In this document: positions 6,310 to 10,686 of the stretch, piece after piece | Layout of the letters: each line of letters starts with the position of its first letter | Position numbering within the stretch: position 1 is the first letter of the stretch | Assembly (NCBI GenBank): GCA_051819765.1 | Contig: JBNJGT010000053.1 | Location: 1-10,686 of the forward strand | From: JBNJGT01 sp051819765 | Lineage (GTDB): Archaea > Nanobdellota > Nanobdellia > Woesearchaeales > JACJVW01 | DNA: 10,686 bases | Direction of reading: 5' to 3' | The notes under the pieces: model-generated | The model's input: the letters and a program-made list of their open reading frames with translations, nothing else | Told to the model about the DNA's origin: nothing | Databases searched by the model: none | Program-made: the position numbers and the translations under genes

Positions 6310-6982
6310 CATCAAGCAGTTCCGAGGGCTCTTCTATAACGAAATCCGCAAGATCCTCTTCTCCACCAACTGGGTGCCCCCCTTTCAGGAAGATCCGTTG
6401 CGCGCCTGATGCTGCTTCAAGGTCATCAAGTTTGTCACCCACCACAAATTCTACTGGCTGCTGCTTTGAAAGCTCATGGAGCAGTTGCTTGTTATCCTTC
6501 GTGAGGATCGGATCCTGTCCCATAATGTGATCGAAGACCACCTCACACCCTGAGATCACAAGCATGCCTGAGATGATATCCGTCCGGATACCAGAAATGA
6601 TCGCAAGTTTGTGCCCCCGCTCCCTAAGGGTTCGCAGCGCATCGATCATACCTTCACGAAAGATGGAAGATTTATGCTTCTGTGCCACCTGGAACATGGC
6701 ATTACGGAAGAGGTCAGTCATCATCTGAGTTTTCATATCCAACCCGCTCAGAGTCATCTCTTCCCCTCGGTTTTGCACATAAAGGAACTCCATATCATCA
6801 GTTATACCAAATTCCTTCTCAATATGGCTGCGTATGATATCATAATGGCCCTTAGTGGCATGCAAAGACTGGTGAACCTCAGGTTCAGGCTCAGGAATCC
6901 CAAGCAATGAATAGCGCAGCAGATTGGCCTCCTCAACTACTGAGGGCTTGATGAGGGTTCCGGAGAAATCGATTGCTATCAT
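6299..6982 (-). CDS. HAD-superfamily hydrolase with Ser in motif I
   Basis: A 227-residue HAD-fold protein. Motif I is IDFSGTL (residues 4-10, nucleophile Asp5), motif II is AIISGI (Ser130), the motif III Lys is in the ILTKDNK region (159-165), and motif IV is VVGDKLDDLEA (Asp183, Asp186, Asp187). A helical cap lies between motifs I and II (about 15-105). The usual second Asp of DxD is Ser7, so the acid/base residue for hydrolysis is absent and the activity may not be a standard phosphatase. The start at 6982 places the conserved strand at the N-terminus and fits a TATA box about 28 nt upstream; the longer GTG/ATG starts would overlap that box. Confidence 0.83.
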   Translation of the reverse strand: MIAIDFSGTLIKPSVVEEANLLRYSLLGIPEPEPEVHQSLHATKGHYDIIRSHIEKEFGITDDMEFLYVQNRGEEMTLSGLDMKTQMMTDLFRNAMFQVAQKHKSSIFREGMIDALRTLRERGHKLAIISGIRTDIISGMLVISGCEVVFDHIMGQDPILTKDNKQLLHELSKQQPVEFVVGDKLDDLEAASGAQRIFLKGGHPVGGEEDLADFVIEEPSELLDVIN

Positions 6983-7005
6983 GTACCGCAGAAAGGCATA
7001 ATGAT

Positions 7006-7076
7006 ACATAAATATTTCGCGAGACAGAGTACTATGAGGACAACTGCAAAGAGACAACAGTAGAAATCCTTAAAAA
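7006..7076. promoter_or_regulatory. TATA boxes for the divergent HAD and 7099 genes
   Basis: The minus-strand AAATATTTAT (7008-7017) lies about 28-30 nt before the HAD start at 6982. The plus-strand TTAAAAA (7070-7076) is centred 26 nt before the ATG at 7099. The roughly 50 nt between them shows no other clear signal. Confidence 0.5.
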
Positions 7077-7098
7077 CACGCGGCTACTCCTGCCACCC

Positions 7099-7743
7099 AT
7101 GATTCCCAATACAGTGCACGACTGGATCACCAGACATGGATACTCCGCCATAGCAACCAGTAGCCCACAAGCCATTCTCATCGGCCAGATGTTTGGACGG
7201 CACGATGATGAATACCAACATTTTACTGAAGCACAAGAAGAACTGATCAAGGAAGTCTACCCCGAATATGTCCTGTTTCCTGCCGGAACACACACTTACG
7301 ATTCAAACACCAGATTTGGTTATCTTCCTGGCCGAAAGCTTGGAGAGGATGATCTTAACCCTTTTGACCCTCTGCCTGAATACTGCATCAGATGGTCAGA
7401 CACATATTTGGCAACAATAATCGGAAGCACCCTCTCTTCCCAAGAGTATCACGACATTGCAGATAGGTTAGAAGACTGGAGTACATACGAGCATAAGACT
7501 AGATCAAAGGAAGAGTGGGAAACACACATGAAGCATATACAGGATACCATGTTTGACCTTGAAAAACGACAGATTGGCCAGACGACAGCACAATTCGCGA
7601 AAAAAAGCATGGTTCCGGTTATCTCAATCATGGGCGCAGCCTGCCTGGAGGCAGAATCCCCCCTCTACACAGAACTAGACAAGGAGAATATCGGCTATAT
7701 TGCAATCGACCAGACTTCTACATTCATAAGGTCTCTCAGATAA
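7099..7743 (+). CDS. Uncharacterised protein, weakly TraB/ChaN-like
   Basis: A 214-residue soluble protein not clearly recognised. The N-terminal AILIGQMFG (residues 25-33), ELIKEVYPEYVLFPAG (about 48-63) and the C-terminal PVISIMGAACLEAESPLYTEL followed by IGYIAID resemble the strand layout of TraB/ChaN/erythromycin-esterase-like proteins. There the first motif is normally GE.H and the last GA.H; here both histidines are missing, so catalysis of that type is doubtful. A central charged helix region spans about 120-165. The start fits a leaderless transcript from the TATA-like box at 7070-7076. The family link is tentative. Confidence 0.55.
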   Translation: MIPNTVHDWITRHGYSAIATSSPQAILIGQMFGRHDDEYQHFTEAQEELIKEVYPEYVLFPAGTHTYDSNTRFGYLPGRKLGEDDLNPFDPLPEYCIRWSDTYLATIIGSTLSSQEYHDIADRLEDWSTYEHKTRSKEEWETHMKHIQDTMFDLEKRQIGQTTAQFAKKSMVPVISIMGAACLEAESPLYTELDKENIGYIAIDQTSTFIRSLR

Positions 7744-7812
7744 TCCGAAGAGATTACATAGATAATGACGAATCTTTGAGTATATATGGTTTCATCCCTA
7801 ACACATCTAAAA

Positions 7813-8280
7813 TCAAACTGTGCTCTGAGCTCTTGCATTAACTCTTTGATACATCTTGAGCACCAACCACAACGAGCCGCAGGCCAGAAGAGCTGCCCCT
7901 ATGTCATCCAGCACAATGCCTCCCGGTAGTAATTCCAGATAGGAGATTCCCAACGGCTTGAACAGATCAAAGAATCCAAACAACCCGACTCCAAGGACTG
8001 AGGTCACCAAAGATCCAGTATCCTTACGCAGTTTTATGCCAAGAAAGACAAGTGGTATCGCTACAAACTCATCCAGGATTATTGAGTGGGAATCACCCAA
8101 CACCAACCCTGCAAAATGGGTCACAATGAAGGCAACGAGAATCTGTCCCCCATAGATCCAGTGCTTGAATTGATACCTGGACAAGTATACAAACCAGGCG
8201 AATCCAAGTAGCACGCCAAGAATGGCTGGAGCAGGCATGTATGAACCAAGGGCACCGAAGGTTGCAAGTTCAATGAACAT
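7813..8280 (-). CDS. pgpA: PgpA-type phosphatidylglycerophosphatase
   Basis: A 155-residue integral membrane protein of the PgpA family (PF04608), which dephosphorylates phosphatidylglycerol phosphate; in archaea the substrate is presumably the archaetidylglycerol phosphate equivalent (inference). Family motifs are clear: GDSHSIILDEFVAIP (residues 62-76, acidic Asp63, Asp70, Glu71), GFFDLFKPLG (102-111) and LLPGGIVLDDIGAALL (117-132, Asp125, Asp126). Four hydrophobic segments fit the family. ATG 8280 is chosen over TTG 8292 because the TATA box TTTAAA (8305-8310) is centred 27.5 nt upstream. A MITE-like element is inserted just behind this promoter. Confidence 0.92.
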   Translation of the reverse strand: MFIELATFGALGSYMPAPAILGVLLGFAWFVYLSRYQFKHWIYGGQILVAFIVTHFAGLVLGDSHSIILDEFVAIPLVFLGIKLRKDTGSLVTSVLGVGLFGFFDLFKPLGISYLELLPGGIVLDDIGAALLACGSLWLVLKMYQRVNARAQSTV

Positions 8281-8304
8281 TGCGATATCCAATAATCCTG
8301 CCTA

Positions 8305-8310
8305 TTTAAA
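8305..8310 (-). promoter_or_regulatory. TATA box of pgpA
   Basis: TTTAAA is centred 27.5 nt upstream of ATG 8280. Sequence upstream of it (from 8317) is the flanking direct repeat of the inserted element, so the upstream half of the promoter may have been altered by the insertion. Confidence 0.65.
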
Positions 8311-8316
8311 CCTTTA

Positions 8317-8466
8317 GTCCAGAAGGAGTTTTTCGAAGAATTCCTTTAGCATCGCGGCCTCGTCTTATTTTAAAAAAAAGGTGACACCGTAAGGGACCTT
8401 TCACCGCATATGAACTGATTAGCCTGCGCTGATGCAGGCCATTTCTTCGAGAAACTCGTCCAGAAG
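8317..8466. repeat. Direct repeat flanking MITE copy 1
   Basis: GTCCAGAAG occurs at 8317-8325 and again at 8458-8466, exactly abutting the two inverted-repeat ends. Confidence 0.75.
8326..8457. mobile_element. MITE-like element, copy 1 (132 bp) with 9-bp target duplication
   Basis: The left end GAGTTTTTCGAAGAA (8326-8340) and right end TTCTTCGAGAAACTC (8443-8457) are inverted repeats, 14 of 15 matching. They are flanked by a perfect 9-bp direct repeat GTCCAGAAG (8317-8325 and 8458-8466), the expected target-site duplication. No transposase is encoded. Internally it holds a hairpin AAAGGT...ACCTTT around CC-GTAA-GG (8376-8401) and a perfect hairpin GCCTGC-GCTGAT-GCAGGC (8422-8439). About 75 bp at the left and 55 bp at the right align to copy 2. 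Confidence 0.75.
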
Positions 8467-8622
8467 GCTCGCCCTCATTTTCATCAACCCGTTACCGCAT
8501 CTTGGCACAGCAGTCTTTGACTAGTACATGGCTTTCCGATCCAACTGAGCAATATTCCCCCTCTTGAGACTAAACGCAGTTTATTGAGAGTTTTTCCACC
8601 TACGTGCCACCCTAGCAAAAGG

Positions 8623-8628
8623 TTTAAA
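8623..8628 (+). promoter_or_regulatory. Surviving TATA box of the decayed DUF523 gene
   Basis: TTTAAA is centred 27.5 nt upstream of the CTG at 8653, the position where an ATG would be expected. This matches the leaderless spacing of intact genes in the window. Confidence 0.5.
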
Positions 8629-8652
8629 TTCAAAGACGTATTGTCAACACCC

Positions 8653-9509
8653 CTGAGACCACGGATTCTTGCAAGCGCCTGCCTGTAGTTTGAGAAAGTG
8701 CGATACGATGGCCAGTCCATCCCCTCACCTATCATGAATGACCTATTGCCTTTCGCAGAGTTCGTGCGGGTCTGCCCAGAGACAGCGATTGGTCTTGGGA
8801 CACCACGAGAACCCATCCGGATTGTAAAAGTGGGTGAGGAATAACGCCTTATCCGGCACAAGACAAACCGGGATGTCACCGATGACATGAATAATTTCAC
8901 TGCCCAATTCATCCAGCAGCTCAAGGACATCGACGGCTTCATCTTCAAATCCCGTTCACCCACCATGGGGATGGATGTCAAGGTCTACGCAGGCATGAAA
9001 GGCCCCCCTGTTGTTGACCGCTGCAATGGATTCTTTGCCGACCGCATTGCCGAAAAGTACAAAGGCTATCCCCTGGAGGACGAGGACCGCCTCCGGAACC
9101 CAAAGATCCGGGACCATTTCCTCATTCAGCTCTTTCTCATGGTTGAACTCCGCCATGCGATGGCAAACAAGACCCTTGATGAGTTCCACGAGCGAAACAA
9201 GCTTCTCCTGAGCTTCTACAACCCAGAAGAGCTTGACCCCTGTACTAAGGCCTATCCTGAGGAGGTGATCCAGATCATCCAGCACCCGCCAAACACAGAG
9301 CAGATCATCGTATTCATAGAACGCCAACAGGTAGACAATCCAATCTTCAACAAGAGTTTTGAGAAGTACAAAGATAACCTGATCACATTCGACACCTAAA
9401 GGAGGCCCTTCGGCTTGCAAAGCGCGATCTCGATGACAAATTCTTTGAGCCCTACCCACCCAAACTGGTTCCAAAGGCAGAGGACCGCACCCGCAACTAT
9501 TGGAAATAG
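8653..9509 (+). pseudogene. Decayed DUF523-DUF1722 (YbgA-like) gene
   Basis: One frame reads as a DUF523 protein: RPRILASACL, then VRYDG, FAEFVRVCPETAIGLGTPR, IRIV, DVTDDM, IDGFIFKSRSP and VKVY; then a DUF1722-type segment beginning LEDEDRLRNPKIRDHF and FHERNKLLL. It carries at least four lesions. The start is CTG (8653) where leaderless spacing predicts ATG, TAG interrupts SACL*FEKVRYDG (8686-8688), and TAA interrupts GEE*RLIR (8842-8844). The frame is then lost near 9375-9397, because the C-terminal FFEPYPPKLV (from about 9435) lies in another frame ending at TAG 9507-9509. The usual central DUF1722 region appears missing, so a deletion probably accompanies the frameshift. The conserved SPSCG of the family reads SPTMG here. 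The longest open piece (8887-9399, 170 codons) could be mistaken for an intact gene. The biochemical role of the family is not established; its conserved cysteines suggest metal or cluster binding. Confidence 0.88.
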
Positions 9510-9722
9510 AGCGAGGTCGGCACAAATGCACCGTCTTCCAAGAATCCCAAGGGGACCGTAGTGACTCTCAAGTATCCCCCCTTTAGTGAATACGGGTTCG
9601 ATTGTGAAAGTCTGATGATAAAGGGGTCCCTGGAGTGCATATACAAGAAAGAATATGCATTGAAAGCGATTGTTACCAAAGCAGAGGTTCAGGCCTTGCA
9701 GATTGTGTACAACTCGGACTGA
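9510..9722 (+). other. Possible coding remnant of unknown origin
   Basis: Immediately after the decayed gene's last stop the same frame stays open for 70 codons to TGA 9720-9722. Its composition is protein-like (KGTVVTLKYPPFSEYGFD, then YKKEYALKAIVTKAEVQALQ). There is no plausible start or ribosome site at its head and no family was recognised. It may be the tail of another eroded gene or chance. I see nothing supportable in 9723-9786. Confidence 0.25.
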
Positions 9723-9786
9723 AACTTCCACATAAGCTGTGGATACAACGATACCCTAGGCAATATGATAAGCCAAATACGTCTAC

Positions 9787-10233
9787 TCAAAAAGATCCAA
9801 ATGACTTCGAGAGCACATAGCACGTCTCTCCCCACCGGTAATGGTTGGCAAGCGTCCCTTCCTGTTCATAGCCATGCTTCTTGAAAAAGTCCACCGGCTC
9901 GTTCTCAGCGATGGTAAGCTCAACCTTTGCGGTATCCGAAGCATCTGCCACCCGTCTCTCAGCCTCTGCGAGGAGCTCTGCCCCCGCAGCCTCATCATCA
10001 AAGGCGAAGTGCCTGAACTTCCAGCGGGTATGCTCTCCGCTCTGCTGCTTGACCAGAAACAGGCCACCCCTGACAGCACCGTCATCAAAGACGAGCATCT
10101 CATGCCTGTGAGCTTCTTCAGTGAGATAAGTTACGACATCCCCTCCTGAAAAGATATTGTGCGTCGGGAAGAATTGCTTGTATAATGCGGCCATAGCCTC
10201 TAGATCATCATCCGTCGGGGTTCTTATTGCCAT
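9787..10233 (-). CDS. GNAT-family N-acetyltransferase
   Basis: A 148-residue single-domain GNAT protein. It opens with AIRTPTDDDLEAMAALYKQFF (residues 2-22), followed by central strands GAVRGGLFLVKQQ (52-64) and WKFRHFAFDD (71-80). It then has the helix EAAGAELLAEAERRV (81-95), where the acetyl-CoA pyrophosphate loop normally sits, and ends in FFKKHGYEQEGTLANHYRWG and CYVLSKSF, the typical motif-B tail. The Q/RxxGxG/A loop is degenerate (only AAGAE), so cofactor binding may be atypical. ATG 10233 is preferred over GTG 10242, because the TATA box TATTTAAA is centred about 28 nt upstream. The acceptor substrate is unknown. Confidence 0.82.
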   Translation of the reverse strand: MAIRTPTDDDLEAMAALYKQFFPTHNIFSGGDVVTYLTEEAHRHEMLVFDDGAVRGGLFLVKQQSGEHTRWKFRHFAFDDEAAGAELLAEAERRVADASDTAKVELTIAENEPVDFFKKHGYEQEGTLANHYRWGETCYVLSKSFGSF

Positions 10234-10257
10234 AGCGTGCACAAAGGATACATCCTA

Positions 10258-10265
10258 TTTAAATA
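10258..10265 (-). promoter_or_regulatory. TATA box of the GNAT gene
   Basis: TATTTAAA on the minus strand is centred about 28 nt before ATG 10233, giving a leaderless transcript. Apart from this box, 10243-10419 shows no convincing gene; a Tyr-rich plus-strand frame (10237-10434) there lacks support. Confidence 0.58.
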
Positions 10266-10419
10266 TTTGCCCCCCCAAACAAAGGATAACCCTGCAAGCA
10301 GGAATAACCTGTATGAATACCTATATCCTCTATATCAGCACAACCCGGACAGCTATACCCCCAGCAGAACGTGCACCAATCGGTACCAAAGATCAGGACT
10401 CTACAACCAACTGCAAACC

Positions 10420-10595
10420 GAGTTTTTCGAATGATTCCGGTATCGACTTCGGCCTCGTTCCTCTTTAAAAAGAGGTGACATCCCCGTAAGGGATTTGGGA
10501 GCCTGGCACTCCGAACGTTGTTGTACAACACTTCCTCCTTATATGAGAATACTGATTGGCCTGCGTAATAATGATGCTACTCTTCAGAAAAACTC
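10420..10595. mobile_element. MITE-like element, copy 2 (176 bp), diverged
   Basis: The left end GAGTTTTTCGAATGA (10420-10434) and right end TCTTCAGAAAAACTC (10581-10595) are inverted repeats, 12 of 15 matching. They resemble the ends of copy 1. Shared internal blocks include GGCCTCGT, AGGTGACA, CCGTAAGGGA, and ATATGA followed by ACTGATT.GCCTGCG. This copy has about 35 extra bases in the middle, containing a 12-bp palindrome TGTTGTACAACA (10519-10530), and the stem ATCCC-CGTAA-GGGAT. Flanks CTGCAAACC (10411-10419) and CCTGAAACC (10596-10604) look like a degenerate target duplication. No transposase is present. Confidence 0.65.
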
Positions 10596-10609
10596 CCTGA
10601 AACCAAAAT

Positions 10610-10619
10610 CTTTATAAGT
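10610..10619 (+). promoter_or_regulatory. TATA box for a gene leaving the right edge
   Basis: CTTTATAAGT reads as a good archaeal TATA element. It begins 15 nt after the end of MITE copy 2 and lies 33-40 nt before the first ATG codons. Confidence 0.5.
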
Positions 10620-10646
10620 GACCCCCTGTTTCGCAGCAATTAACCG

Positions 10647-10686
10647 ATGACTAATGATGATCCCACGGGATCTGAGAGAGGTTGGT
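10647..10686 (+). CDS. Possible 5' end of a gene cut by the window edge
   Basis: Two starts compete. ATG 10647 gives MTNDDPTGSERGW and ATG 10654 gives MMIPRDLREVG in another frame. Both stay open to the edge. The TATA box at 10610-10619 argues that a transcript starts near 10640, but no ribosome site separates the options. Nothing can be said about function. Confidence 0.3.
   Translation, partial: MTNDDPTGSERGW

Noticed and set aside
8326..8466. Two tiny minus-strand frames (21 and 12 codons) inside and beside MITE copy 1
   Set aside because: They arise from the inverted-repeat ends and flanking duplication and are not preserved in copy 2.
8588..8597. GAGTTTTTCC resembling a solo end of the MITE family
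   Set aside because: Only the first 9 nt match and no partner end or flanking duplication is present; it could be chance in AT-rich DNA.
8686..8844. Recoding of TAG (pyrrolysine) in the DUF523 gene
   Set aside because: A second in-frame stop is TAA, the start is lost and the C-terminus is out of frame, so decay explains the data better.
8484..8981. 165-codon minus-strand reading frame
   Set aside because: It is antisense to the decayed DUF523 gene, whose plus-strand frame has clear family motifs; the minus frame has no recognisable features.
9396..9731. 111-codon minus-strand reading frame
   Set aside because: It is opposite the DUF1722 C-terminus and the open plus-strand remnant, lacks a promoter at leaderless spacing, and shows no family motifs.
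10237..10434. Tyr-rich plus-strand reading frame ending in EFFE
   Set aside because: Its start lies inside the GNAT start region with no plus-strand promoter at suitable spacing, and its end falls in the left inverted repeat of the mobile element.

Overview
The window looks archaeal, probably from a small-genome lineage of the DPANN type (Woesearchaeota-like); that placement is inference from style, not from a marker gene. The supporting signs are AT-rich TATA boxes centred about 25-28 nt upstream of most start codons (leaderless transcripts), overlapping convergent gene ends, an archaeal-type riboflavin-pathway reductase, and a Cys-rich, repeat-built surface protein.

Left part (1-2153): the 3' portion of a large, probably secreted protein. 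It has two near-identical 71-residue repeats, two Cys-rich 'DGGRD' modules, and a C-terminal alpha/beta-hydrolase with a complete Ser-Asp-His triad. Next (2396-3101) comes a three-gene cassette: a two-TM protein, a DUF3796-like membrane protein and an XRE-type repressor. The genes are joined by ATGA overlaps, and the first has a strong Shine-Dalgarno site, unlike the rest of the window.

Middle part (3088-7743): single genes or pairs on alternating strands. They are a MazG-like nucleotide pyrophosphohydrolase, an unrecognised protein paired with a possible GHKL-fold ATPase, the pyrimidine reductase of riboflavin synthesis, a xylose-isomerase-like TIM barrel, a 2H phosphoesterase (RNA ligase/CPDase type) broken by a single frameshift, a HAD-family protein with an unusual Ser in motif I, and a weakly TraB/ChaN-like protein.

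Right part (7813-10686): a PgpA-type lipid phosphatase, then an eroding stretch. Two related non-coding elements (8326-8457 and 10420-10595) have terminal inverted repeats. One is flanked by a perfect 9-bp direct repeat and the other by a degenerate one, so they read as MITE-like insertions. Each sits 15 nt behind a TATA box. Between them lie a heavily decayed DUF523-DUF1722 (YbgA-like) gene, with a lost start, two in-frame stops and a frameshift with probable deletion, a possible further coding remnant, and an intact GNAT acetyltransferase. A promoter at the right edge probably drives a gene that leaves the window.

The most unusual items are the MITE-like family with its shared promoter-upstream spacing, the decayed DUF523-DUF1722 gene that keeps its TATA box, the single-indel 2H phosphoesterase, and the GHKL-like/unknown pair.
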